This document shows, in pieces, positions 51,398 through 58,507 of a stretch of 58,507 bases of DNA. This stretch comes from an uncultured Prevotellaceae bacterium. Its GTDB lineage: Bacteria > Bacteroidota > Bacteroidia > Bacteroidales > Bacteroidaceae. Under the pieces are notes generated by a model. That model did not search any database, was not told the DNA's origin, and saw nothing but the letters and a program-made list of their open reading frames with translations. Each line of letters begins with the position of its first letter. Positions within the stretch are counted from its first letter, which is position 1. The stretch is from assembly GCA_946406435.1 (NCBI GenBank), contig CAMJKP010000014.1, positions 1 through 58,507 on the forward strand. The letters run 5' to 3'. The position numbers and the translations under genes were made by a program.

Positions 51398-51476
51398 ATT
51401 AATGCGAGATTAATGTATATTCACGGAGAAACATATAATGCCCATAAATACAACATTAATATCGCATTAATTTTTT
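51398..51476 (+). terminator. Long hairpin with T tract
   Basis: 19-base arms (51398-51416 and 51453-51471) complementary except one position, followed by TTTTTTT. Could end transcripts leaving rsmF, or be a small non-autonomous element. An R2-like core follows at 51528-51565. Confidence 0.5.
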
Positions 51477-51613
51477 TATCTGAATTTTCTGGTCATCGTG
51501 GAAAATTTTTGTTCCGTCCAACGGGCGTAGGCGAGACTTGCGTAGCTTGTTGAGCCTTGCGAAAAAATATCCCTTTAATTTGTGTTATCTGTGGTCGAAA
51601 AAATCGGTTAGCG

Positions 51614-51919
51614 TTAATTTATAGCATATTCAATCACGAGCACCACTACACAGCAGATGACGGACACGGGGAAGAGTCCGAGACCGAACCATGCTGCGAT
51701 GATGCCGAGAATGAGTGCCAGAGTGCCTGCGAGTGGGGATGATGTTGCCTCTGTTATGGCTGGGAAGGTCATAACGGCGAGGGTGACGTATGGCACGTAA
51801 TAGAGGAAACTGCGGAGGAATCTATTACGGATCTGCCCACGGATAAGTAGTGGTGGGATGATGCGGATGAGATTAGTCACCACAATCATTATGAATATGT
51901 AAATCCAGAGTTTATTCAT
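51614..51919 (-). CDS. azlD: AzlD-family branched-chain amino acid exporter small subunit
   Basis: 101 residues, three to four membrane segments, with IRIIPPLLIRGQI and FLYYVPYVTLAVMTFPA, the AzlD pattern. Works with AzlC to export branched-chain or related amino acids across the inner membrane. The start overlaps the end of azlC by 8 bp, as usual for this pair. Length matches the family. Confidence 0.88.
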   Translation of the reverse strand: MNKLWIYIFIMIVVTNLIRIIPPLLIRGQIRNRFLRSFLYYVPYVTLAVMTFPAITEATSSPLAGTLALILGIIAAWFGLGLFPVSVICCVVVLVIEYAIN

Positions 51920-52622
51920 CGCCCCTTTCCTCCTTAATCTTTATTGGTTTAATTATCGCCGCTACAGCAGAAATGATAATCGTGAGCAATATTGTGCGTG
52001 TGCCTGAGCTCCATTGGCTTATGATTGGCATTATGGCACAAATGCCGCTAAGGGCAAAGCTACAGCATACGGCAATACCCACGTTGTGGTCTTTCTTTGA
52101 AGGTGGGATGATTATGGCAATAAACATTCCATAGAGAGCCACGCTGAGAGCAGAAACGATATTTACAGGAAGTATGTTTCCTGCGATAATGCCTGACATC
52201 GTGCCTAATGCCCATGCAGGTGTTGAGATGGCAAAAGCACCTAATGTGTATCTTGGAGCGAGATAACCTTTGTATGCTATTGATATTCCGAATATCTCAT
52301 CTGTGATACAGGCAGAGGTGAGGATACGCTTGAATAGTGATGTTCCAGGACGGAACTTTTGGGTGAGTGCCGTACTCATAAGCAGATAGCGGAGGTTTGC
52401 TATCAGACTCATTCCTATAACCTCGATATATGCTGCCTGTGCTCCGGCAAGGGTATAGCCTGCATATTCACCAGCAGAAGCGCGGGTGAAGAATGATGCG
52501 AAGAAGCCCATGAAGGCGTCAAGACCTACATTGCCGGCGATGATGCCGAGCGAGAAGGCCACGGCGTAATATCCTAATGCTATTGGTATTCCGTCACGAA
52601 TGCCGGAGAGAAAAATCTTCAT
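51912..52622 (-). CDS. azlC: AzlC-family branched-chain amino acid exporter large subunit
   Basis: 236 residues, about six to seven membrane segments, with the family start GIRDGIPIALGYYAVAFSLG, YTLAGAQAAYIEVIGMSLIA and NLRYLLMSTAL. First gene of a two-gene operon with azlD. The 5' flank (52623-52732) is repeat DNA with a 34-bp exact repeat and no clear promoter box, so cotranscription with the upstream clostripain-like gene is possible. Confidence 0.9.
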   Translation of the reverse strand: MKIFLSGIRDGIPIALGYYAVAFSLGIIAGNVGLDAFMGFFASFFTRASAGEYAGYTLAGAQAAYIEVIGMSLIANLRYLLMSTALTQKFRPGTSLFKRILTSACITDEIFGISIAYKGYLAPRYTLGAFAISTPAWALGTMSGIIAGNILPVNIVSALSVALYGMFIAIIIPPSKKDHNVGIAVCCSFALSGICAIMPIISQWSSGTRTILLTIIISAVAAIIKPIKIKEERGDE

Positions 52623-52732
52623 AGAAAAGTGTAAAGGGTAAAGTAGAAAGTGAAATGTAGATTGTATAGTGGCTCATGATGGAGTTTAACTATTTACATT
52701 AATCTTTACACTATCTACTTTATACTTTTATA
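52623..52732 (-). repeat. R4 phrases and 34-bp exact repeat, copy 2
   Basis: R4 phrases (AAAAGTGTAAAGGGTAAAGT at 52624) and, at 52689-52722, an inverted perfect copy of 34886-34919 (34 of 34 bases). On the minus strand it lies just downstream of the clostripain-like stop codon, the same placement as copy 1 after susC. Confidence 0.8.
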
Positions 52733-52733
52733 T

Positions 52734-54035
52734 TTACTCCCACCCAAATTTAGTCCAGTCTATACCCTTATTCCATTGGAAAGCCTTGATGCTCACGTTT
52801 GGATTAAGGTATTTTGAATTCACATTTGAATAGTATGTCTGTGGGATGAACATTGACAATCCGCCATAATTCTCATCGTTCATCTTGAATTCTTTGAAAT
52901 TGTAGCTTAGAAGTTCATTACTCATCCAATCCGGACGTGAAGTATCAATAATGTCAGCAGGATGAACAGAGTAAACGACTGTTTGCTGGAATGTCTCATC
53001 CCATTTGACGAAGTCGCTCTCAGAAAGGTACTTGCGCATCACATTCCGCAGATCATAGAATACAGGACGTGAATGAGAATATGGGTTTTTACCATAGTAA
53101 ATTACATCATAGACAGGAAGGTTGTTTGGATATTGATAGTGTACCATAACCGTGTCTATCGCGCTTTGCGTTGCATGAAGAAGATTATCCATGTTGCTGG
53201 TCTTTACAACTGAGAGAGGCAGACCGCCATAAGCGGATAGGTCGGAATAGTTGATGTAGTCGTCAACGATAGCTTTTCCCACGTTATCCTTAGCAAGGAA
53301 GAAGTCTGGCACAACATGGTCGTATGGCGCACCATAACCAGGGATTTCGGCAGGTGAGCCTATGATATAGTCGCATACGTTACGAAGTTCGTATGCAAGC
53401 TCGGCACACATCATCTGACAGCAATCAAAGAAGATATAATCAAGATGTTCTGTTTTTGAAAGTACCTCGGCAAGTGTAGGTATGTTGATGAACTTCTCAT
53501 TTCCGTCACCTCCGTCAGGATTATCTTTGCCAGAATCCCATCCGTATGCCTTGCGTCTTGCATTTACCTTGGTTGAGGGATTGGTAGTGTTGGCGTCAGG
53601 CACCATAATCCAACCATTACCATGCCCCCAGAAGGTCATGGCATATGAGTCGGCAGGATATTTGGAAAATGTCCAACTGATGATATCGGACATCTTTTCC
53701 TTGTCTGTGGAATACCAGTCTTCCTTGTATTGTTTCACGATGTGCATACCATCCTTTTCAACCTTAGCGATGAATGGCTTGACAGTCTTACTACTGCGGT
53801 CGGCATATACCATGAGGTTTACGTCATCAGGAAGATTGGCAGCTCCTCGTACGATTTCCGTAGAATCACCGTCATAGAATGAGTTGAGAGAGTTTTCTGC
53901 GCACATATAGATGAGCACAGTCCTCTTTGCTTTCGTCTCTGGGGTGTCTGGATCGTCACCTCCACAGGAAGAGAGGAATCCTGTGGCAAGACAGCCGATT
54001 ATTAATATTTGCAGTAGTGTTCTTGTATATCTCAT
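52734..54035 (-). CDS. Clostripain-family (C11) cysteine peptidase lipoprotein
   Basis: 433 residues; lipobox FLSSC with lipid Cys 24. The catalytic dyad is visible: H138 in FWGHGNGW and C205 in IFFDCCQM. The start of the fold is RTVLIYMCAENSLNSF. C11 peptidases cleave after Arg or Lys, and Bacteroidota members are often secreted or surface lipoproteins that self-activate. Cell-envelope location is inferred from the lipobox. Its 5' side (54036-54246) is repeat DNA. Confidence 0.9.
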   Translation of the reverse strand: MRYTRTLLQILIIGCLATGFLSSCGGDDPDTPETKAKRTVLIYMCAENSLNSFYDGDSTEIVRGAANLPDDVNLMVYADRSSKTVKPFIAKVEKDGMHIVKQYKEDWYSTDKEKMSDIISWTFSKYPADSYAMTFWGHGNGWIMVPDANTTNPSTKVNARRKAYGWDSGKDNPDGGDGNEKFINIPTLAEVLSKTEHLDYIFFDCCQMMCAELAYELRNVCDYIIGSPAEIPGYGAPYDHVVPDFFLAKDNVGKAIVDDYINYSDLSAYGGLPLSVVKTSNMDNLLHATQSAIDTVMVHYQYPNNLPVYDVIYYGKNPYSHSRPVFYDLRNVMRKYLSESDFVKWDETFQQTVVYSVHPADIIDTSRPDWMSNELLSYNFKEFKMNDENYGGLSMFIPQTYYSNVNSKYLNPNVSIKAFQWNKGIDWTKFGWE

Positions 54036-54049
54036 TTTTATTAATAGAA

Positions 54050-54236
54050 GTCTCGCAAGCTCAACTTCGTGGGTTATAAGGTTTTGGGGTTATGTGGTCA
54101 TAAGGTCTTAAGACAATTGAAAATTGAGAATTGAGAATTGAAAATTAATTTTTTAATATCTTAATATCTTAATTTCAAGAGCATTCCGACCTGAAAACCT
54201 ATAAACCTTTAAACATTAAACTGGAGCTATGCGAAA
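54050..54236. repeat. R2 and R4 phrases between two lipoprotein genes
   Basis: CTCGCAAGCTCAACTTCGTG (54052), GGTTATAAGGTTTTGGGG tails, then AATTGAGAATTGAGAATTGA (54125-54144) and CCGACCTGAAAACCTATAAA (54188). Same phrase set as at 17461, 18341 and 31430. No promoter box recognised. Confidence 0.6.
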
Positions 54237-54246
54237 GTTTAATTTC

Positions 54247-55269
54247 TTAATCGTTTATAGAACCGCATATAGGGCATTTGCCTTTATGTGAAAGGCGATG
54301 TCCGCAGTTGCCACAGATATATTGTTTGCGTGATACGGTATAATAGCGCTTGATGGCAAAATAGCAGTATGCTACCAACAGAGGGTAGCCCACATAGTTG
54401 AGCGTGGTGATGCTGAATATAATGTAATTGATAGCACATACGCCTATCATTCCTGATAGGTAGAGTATGGCATCTACGAGTGGGAGATTACGTTTTACAT
54501 CATCTACAGCTGCTATGAATAGGATAGCCATTGCCCATACAGAAGACATGAATATGGATAATATGAATGGCACTTGGAATGGGTTCAGCGTAGGGTGATA
54601 GTAGAAATGTCGCCATGTTTCTGGGGCAAACATCTGTACTGATGCGTAGAATGTTGCCGCTATTGCCACTATGAGGCAAAGTAGGGTGGGGTAGAATGAT
54701 GATATGTCGCGGAAATGTACTATCGGGGCATTCCTGCGGTATATGTGTCGCATGACGTATGCAATGCCAATCAGCACAACGATGATTAGCGAGATGATGA
54801 TGTGCGAGTCGGAGAAGAACATGATTGCCTGAGAGATAGGGTCAACAGGCACTACTCGTGGTAGGAGTTCTGTCTCGTGAATCCATCCCCATCGTCCTTC
54901 GTCAGTTGCAAGCTGTACCCATACAGAGTCGATAGAGTCTTGCGATAAGATTCGTATGTCACCCACAACAACATGATGGTTCTTATAGACGGCAAATGTA
55001 TCAATTTCCATCTGCGATACCATCTCTTCAGGCTGCTGAACGAGCAAAGAGATAGAGTCTTTATACACCTCGAAGTTATAGCCCTCAGTATAGTGGTGGG
55101 TTGAATAGAAAGATATTGAATCCTCTTGCTCCTGTGTTAGAGTATCGCCTATCGCAAGTGCATCATGAGCCTCTTCCTGCTCATTGATCGTGGATGAATC
55201 ACGGTAGCAGGAAGTGAGCGAGCATACTATTATGCTCAATAGGACGAATATGTATTTTGTTCTAATCAA
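54247..55269 (-). CDS. Membrane lipoprotein with zinc-ribbon C-terminus
   Basis: 340 residues; lipobox SLTSC (Cys about 21). The first ~140 residues are soluble, with an SH3-like segment (VQLATDEGRWGWIHETELL). About six membrane segments follow (SLIIVVLIGIAYVM onward), and the C-terminus has CGNCGHRL...CPICG, a zinc ribbon. The only plausible start is a TTG at 55269: an in-frame stop lies four codons upstream and no ATG precedes the signal core. The start sits inside R4 repeat DNA (AGTAAAGTATTTG). It is 26 bp downstream of the U32 gene, so probably in its operon. Function unknown. Confidence 0.8.
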   Translation of the reverse strand: MIRTKYIFVLLSIIVCSLTSCYRDSSTINEQEEAHDALAIGDTLTQEQEDSISFYSTHHYTEGYNFEVYKDSISLLVQQPEEMVSQMEIDTFAVYKNHHVVVGDIRILSQDSIDSVWVQLATDEGRWGWIHETELLPRVVPVDPISQAIMFFSDSHIIISLIIVVLIGIAYVMRHIYRRNAPIVHFRDISSFYPTLLCLIVAIAATFYASVQMFAPETWRHFYYHPTLNPFQVPFILSIFMSSVWAMAILFIAAVDDVKRNLPLVDAILYLSGMIGVCAINYIIFSITTLNYVGYPLLVAYCYFAIKRYYTVSRKQYICGNCGHRLSHKGKCPICGSIND

Positions 55270-55295
55270 ATACTTTACTCTTTACACTTTATACT

Positions 55296-57260
55296 TTACT
55301 CTTTACTAACAACATTCATCTGGCAATTCTTGCAGTCGAACTGCAATTGGAACTCACGACCATCGGAGATAGAGATAGTGAGCGGCTCTTTCCACGGAGC
55401 ACGTTTGCCTGATTTTGTGCAATAGCCCATCTCGTTGCGGAGGCAGTAGCGGCATTGCATGAGTAAAAGACCCACCCCCAGCCCCTCCCGTAAAGGGAGG
55501 GGAGTAGATACATTTGTTCGTTTCGGCATTTCGAAAGAATCTGCCTCTACGCCTTGTGTCTTATAAAACTCCTTTGCCTTATTGTTTGAGGCATTATATA
55601 AATAAGGTATAGGGTAGGTCGGGTGCTGGGTAGCCCCCCTAGCTCCTGAGGGGGAAACTGTTGGCTGAGATTTGTACATTGTAAATGGTACATTGTACAT
55701 GTTTTCGATGGTTTCCCTTCTCATCGTAGCCAACACGCTACTTGGTATGAATGCCTTTGTGTCAATCTCGATGTCCTTGCATTGGTAGATAGTGCCACCG
55801 AGCTTTGAGAGCTGCCGACGGATATTCTCTTCCTGTGGCTTTGCTGCCGGCTGAAGCTCGCAATCGGATTGTATGGTGCAAGTGCGACCAACCTCATCCT
55901 TGGCAGAAAGAGTCAGCTTGCCGTCCTCTTCGTAAAGGTGGAAACAGATGTCTATCTTACGCTCACTTGAAGGCTTGGCAAGAAGTGTGGTGAATGCCTG
56001 ATCAAGATTACGGAAAAGCATGGTGCCAGGCTTCAGCGACTCAGGCATACGCAAAGGGAAGATGCGGTTGCCCTCCACCTTGTTCACTCTGAACCCCACA
56101 AGTCCGGAAGGGGTGAGGTAGCAGAGTCCGTCGCCATTGGCAAAGGAAGTGGTGGTGGAGATATTGAACGAATGACCTCTTATCTCCTTCACCTTACCCA
56201 CAGGCTCGCCCATCGCCTTTGGCGTGTCGAAAGAAACGAGTCCTTGCTTCCTGCCTTCTGCGAAATATGTGGTAAATCCTCGGTTGAATGATTTCTGTAT
56301 GTTTGGCGAAAATGTGTATGTGCATCTTCCGAACGAAGCGCGAGTGTATTTTTCAGGATTCCTGCGCACCACCTCATTAAGTGCCTCGCTATATGCCGCC
56401 GTGATGTTCTTCACATAATCCACATCCTTCAACCTTCCCTCAATCTTGAACGAGGTAGCACCTGCATCTGCCAGTTTCTCAAGGTTGTCTATCTGTGCCA
56501 TGTCTCGCAAGGAAAGCAGGTGTCGCTCGCTTTCGAGAACCTTTCCGTTCGCATCCTTCAGCGTGAAAGCCAAACGGCAGAACTGAGCACACTCGCCTCT
56601 GTTGGCTGAGCGTTGGAAACAATACTGCGATGCGTAGCATTGACCTGAATATGATACGCACAAGGCACCGTGGACGAAGACTTCGAGAGGTAGGTTTCGG
56701 GTGTTGGGTGATGGGTGTTGGTGGATTGCCTTATTAATATCTGCAATCTCCTTGATGCTCAGTTCTCTTGCCAGCACCACTCTGTCAAAGCCTTGGTCGA
56801 AGAGCCATTTCACCTTTTCTGCCGTGCGGTTATCCGTCTGTGTTGAGGCATGAAGCTCGCAATGCAGAGGCTTTTCCCTTTGTTTCAGAAGTGAGAGCAA
56901 TCCCATATCCTGAACGAGGATTGCATCCACGCCGATGCTGTCAAGTTCGTCAACGAGCTGAAGCGTGTCGTTGAGTTCCTCGTCATAGATAATGGTATTC
57001 ACCGTAACGAAGACCTTGGCACCAAACTGATGAGCATACCTACACAACTGCGCTATGTCCTCCACGGAATTACCCGCAGCAGCACGTGCACCGAAGCGTT
57101 GTGCTCCGATGTAAACGGCATCCGCTCCATGGTCAATGGCTGCTATGCCGCATTCAAGGTTCTTGGCAGGGGCTAATAACTCTAAAGGGAGTAGCCCCTC
57201 GCCTGCCCTGCGGGCATCCTCTCCACAAGGGGCGAGGGAGATATTAGTATTTTTAATCAT
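55296..57260 (-). CDS. U32-family protein (RlhA-like) with three repeat-encoded segments
   Basis: 654 residues. U32 core at about 25-330: LELLAPAKNLECGIAAIDHG, DAVYIGAQRFGARAAAGNS, and the four-Cys block CYASQYCFQRSANRGECAQF likely holding an iron-sulfur cluster. E. coli RlhA, the 23S rRNA C2501 hydroxylase, has the same layout and length. The C-terminus has CRYCLRNEMGYC and FDCKNC. Repeat-encoded parts: residues about 6-25 (SLAPCGEDARRAGEG, with the start codon directly before them), about 518-545 (NMYNVPFTMYK, then PTVSPSGARGA), and about 585-597 (TPLPLREGLGVG). The last codons and stop (55296) lie in an R4 phrase. Confidence 0.85.
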   Translation of the reverse strand: MIKNTNISLAPCGEDARRAGEGLLPLELLAPAKNLECGIAAIDHGADAVYIGAQRFGARAAAGNSVEDIAQLCRYAHQFGAKVFVTVNTIIYDEELNDTLQLVDELDSIGVDAILVQDMGLLSLLKQREKPLHCELHASTQTDNRTAEKVKWLFDQGFDRVVLARELSIKEIADINKAIHQHPSPNTRNLPLEVFVHGALCVSYSGQCYASQYCFQRSANRGECAQFCRLAFTLKDANGKVLESERHLLSLRDMAQIDNLEKLADAGATSFKIEGRLKDVDYVKNITAAYSEALNEVVRRNPEKYTRASFGRCTYTFSPNIQKSFNRGFTTYFAEGRKQGLVSFDTPKAMGEPVGKVKEIRGHSFNISTTTSFANGDGLCYLTPSGLVGFRVNKVEGNRIFPLRMPESLKPGTMLFRNLDQAFTTLLAKPSSERKIDICFHLYEEDGKLTLSAKDEVGRTCTIQSDCELQPAAKPQEENIRRQLSKLGGTIYQCKDIEIDTKAFIPSSVLATMRRETIENMYNVPFTMYKSQPTVSPSGARGATQHPTYPIPYLYNASNNKAKEFYKTQGVEADSFEMPKRTNVSTPLPLREGLGVGLLLMQCRYCLRNEMGYCTKSGKRAPWKEPLTISISDGREFQLQFDCKNCQMNVVSKE

Positions 57261-57284
57261 GTACTCCTTCCATAGCGTTCTGGT

Positions 57285-57345
57285 GTAACTTCCTCCTCGC
57301 CCCTTGGGGAGAGGGTGTCACGTAGTGACGGGTGAGGGGCTGTTC
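57285..57345. repeat. R1 copy between metA and the U32 gene
   Basis: Forward R1 of the two-hairpin subtype at 57291-57344: CCTCGCCCCTTGGGGAGAGG stem plus a side hairpin GTCAC-GTA-GTGAC. Its head-to-head partner (57185-57240) lies inside the U32 coding region. Confidence 0.8.
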
Positions 57346-58266
57346 TTACTTAATCTTCCTAATATCAAACGGTGTCTTCTGATAAACGTAATAGTTTATC
57401 CAGTTCTGGAACAGGAGATTGGCATGAGCACGCCACGTAACCACAGGACCCTTCTTTGGGTTATTGTCCTTGTAGTAGTTCTTCGGCATCTCCACATCGT
57501 CGCGCTTGTCCTTGTCGCGCATATACTCGTTATGAAGCGTCTCCGGATTATACTCCATGTGTCCCGTGATGTAGAACTCACGACCACGGCGAGCCATAGC
57601 CATACTGACCCCCGACTCAGGCGACTCGGCAATGAGCGTCACGTCAGGCGATGCGATGATGTCCTCACGATACACCTCGGTATGGCGTGAGTGAGGCATG
57701 GCGAAGGTGTCGTCGAAGCCACGGAAGATAGGGTATCTCTCCTTACGCACGCAATGCTGACGGAAGATGCCGAACATCTTCTTCGGAAGCAAGTGCTTCT
57801 GTATTCCGTAGTGATGATACAGACCTGCCTGAGCCGCCCAGCAGATATACATCGTCGATGTAACGTGCGTGCGACTCCAGTCGAATATCTTCGTAATCTC
57901 ATCCCAGTAGTTCACCTCCTCAAACTCCATGTTCTCCACAGGTGCGCCCGTGATTATCATACCGTCGAATTTCTCGTCCTTCAGTTCGTCGAAATCGCGG
58001 TAGAACATCATCATGTGCTCTATCGGGGTGTTCTTTGAAGTGTGGCTCTTCAGTTTCATGAACGTGATGTCAATCTGAAGAGGGGTGTTTGACAGCAGGC
58101 GTATCAGGTCAGTCTCTGTCGTCACCTTGATAGGCATGAGATTGAGAATGACGATGCGCAGCGGACGGATATCTTGTGAATGTCCTCTGGTCTCATCAAT
58201 AACGAAGATATTCTCACCTTTGAGAATGTCTATTGCAGGAAGTTTATCGGGTAATCTTAATGGCAT
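57346..58266 (-). CDS. metA: Homoserine O-acetyltransferase (MetA family)
   Basis: 306 residues. Acyl-enzyme homoserine acyltransferase of methionine biosynthesis. Catalytic C142 (MYICWAAQAG), H236 and E238 (ITGHMEYN), and the family start MPLRLPDKLPA. Residue 111 is Glu (TGAPVEN). In this family Glu111 is reported to favour acetyl-CoA and Gly111 succinyl-CoA, so this enzyme should make O-acetylhomoserine despite the 'succinyltransferase' label often given. No SAM-type riboswitch is visible upstream; the flank is a pair of R1 palindromes. Confidence 0.93.
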   Translation of the reverse strand: MPLRLPDKLPAIDILKGENIFVIDETRGHSQDIRPLRIVILNLMPIKVTTETDLIRLLSNTPLQIDITFMKLKSHTSKNTPIEHMMMFYRDFDELKDEKFDGMIITGAPVENMEFEEVNYWDEITKIFDWSRTHVTSTMYICWAAQAGLYHHYGIQKHLLPKKMFGIFRQHCVRKERYPIFRGFDDTFAMPHSRHTEVYREDIIASPDVTLIAESPESGVSMAMARRGREFYITGHMEYNPETLHNEYMRDKDKRDDVEMPKNYYKDNNPKKGPVVTWRAHANLLFQNWINYYVYQKTPFDIRKIK

Positions 58267-58293
58267 AATAAAAACGAAACTAACCTACCTACG

Positions 58294-58436
58294 AACGGCC
58301 CCTCACCTGCCCTTCGGGCATCCTCTCCCCAAGGGGCGAGGGGGATATTACATTTGTTCGCTTATGTGGGATTATTACTAACTTTTCCCTCGCCCCTTGG
58401 GGAGAGGGTGTCACGTAGTGACGGGTGAGGGGCCCT
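58294..58436. repeat. Head-to-head R1 pair upstream of metA
   Basis: Reverse copy 58294-58346 and forward copy 58383-58436 of the two-hairpin subtype, spaced by about 35 AT-rich bases. The main stem is the same in both. The side hairpin is GCCC-TTC-GGGC in the first and GTCAC-GTA-GTGAC in the second: sequence changed, pairing kept. Confidence 0.85.
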
Positions 58437-58507
58437 TTACCAGAGCTTCAACCTCTTCTCTGGCTCCAGATAGAGCTTGTCGCCCGGCTTGATGTTGAAC
58501 GCATCAT
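58437..58507 (-). CDS. C-terminal end of a probable M13-family metallopeptidase (partial)
   Basis: The last 22 codons before the stop at 58437-58439 read DAFNIKPGDKLYLEPEKRLK and LW. The pattern 'AF.IK.GDK.Y..PE.R..IW' is the usual end of neprilysin/PepO-type (M13) peptidases. The rest of the gene is beyond the right edge. An R1 palindrome abuts the stop codon. Confidence 0.7.
   Translation of the reverse strand, partial: DAFNIKPGDKLYLEPEKRLKLW

Noticed and set aside
58267..58436. Possible SAM-responsive riboswitch before metA
   Set aside because: The whole leader is two R1 palindromes with the same structure as elsewhere in the window; no SAM-riboswitch core was seen.

Overview
The window looks like a chromosomal segment of a Prevotellaceae bacterium (phylum Bacteroidota). 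It carries two SusC/SusD pairs, BspA-type leucine-rich-repeat proteins, a fimbrillin/FISUMP lipoprotein, a PorE-like type IX secretion lipoprotein, many lipoproteins, almost no Shine-Dalgarno sequences, and repeated promoters of the Bacteroidota form TTTG-N19..21-TAnnTTTG. Moderate GC and the gene families fit a gut or rumen Prevotella-like organism; the species cannot be fixed.

Layout. 1-3217: end of a BspA-like protein, then a minus-strand module of a secreted helical protein, a sensor kinase and a LytTR regulator. 3218-3937: regulatory DNA, a probable small RNA and an initiator tRNA-Met. 4141-9257: TetR regulator, fabG, a small secreted protein, two overlapping DUF4230 genes and a sodium:alanine symporter. 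9587-18132: secreted proteins, an SGNH esterase, a 55-residue small ORF before a fimbrillin/FISUMP lipoprotein, and a 952-residue secreted protein. 18508-36992: a large operon, fasciclin - SusC - SusD - fasciclin - fasciclin - SusC - SusD, followed by a BspA-like gene. 38304-46747: small unrecognised envelope proteins, a two-gene ABC transporter and tandemly duplicated TPR proteins with a decayed ABC-ATPase fragment between them. 46839-50733: PorE-like lipoprotein and an RsmF-like rRNA methyltransferase. 51614-58507 (minus strand): AzlC/AzlD, a clostripain-type lipoprotein, a zinc-ribbon lipoprotein, a U32 (RlhA-like) protein, metA, and the last codons of a probable M13 peptidase.

The most unusual property is invasion of genes by interspersed repeats. 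I use these names: R1, GC-rich palindromes of about 35-55 bp (about 16 copies), often as head-to-head pairs, whose stems change while pairing is kept; R2, elements built around GGCTCATCAAGCTAAAGC, usually followed by AACCTAAAACC-like tails; R3, elements of about 100-150 bp whose subunits recur every 10-11 bases; R4, AT-rich phrases such as CACTTTACTCTTTACTC or AATTGAAAATTG. R1, R2 and R4 are not only intergenic. They lie in frame inside rsmF (two sites), the U32 gene (start and two internal sites, plus its stop region), and the signal peptides of at least five outer-membrane-system genes. Four successive genes of the fasciclin/Sus operon share one 23-nt start module plus an R1 palindrome, so their signal peptides are repeat-encoded.

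How the parts work together. The Sus/fasciclin operon should build two outer-membrane uptake complexes with several exposed fasciclin lipoproteins and no associated glycosidase, so the substrate may not be a simple glycan. The PorE-like protein points to type IX secretion, possibly used by some of the secreted proteins here. The kinase/regulator/secreted-protein module has its own promoters and a 22-bp-period direct repeat placed like an activator site.
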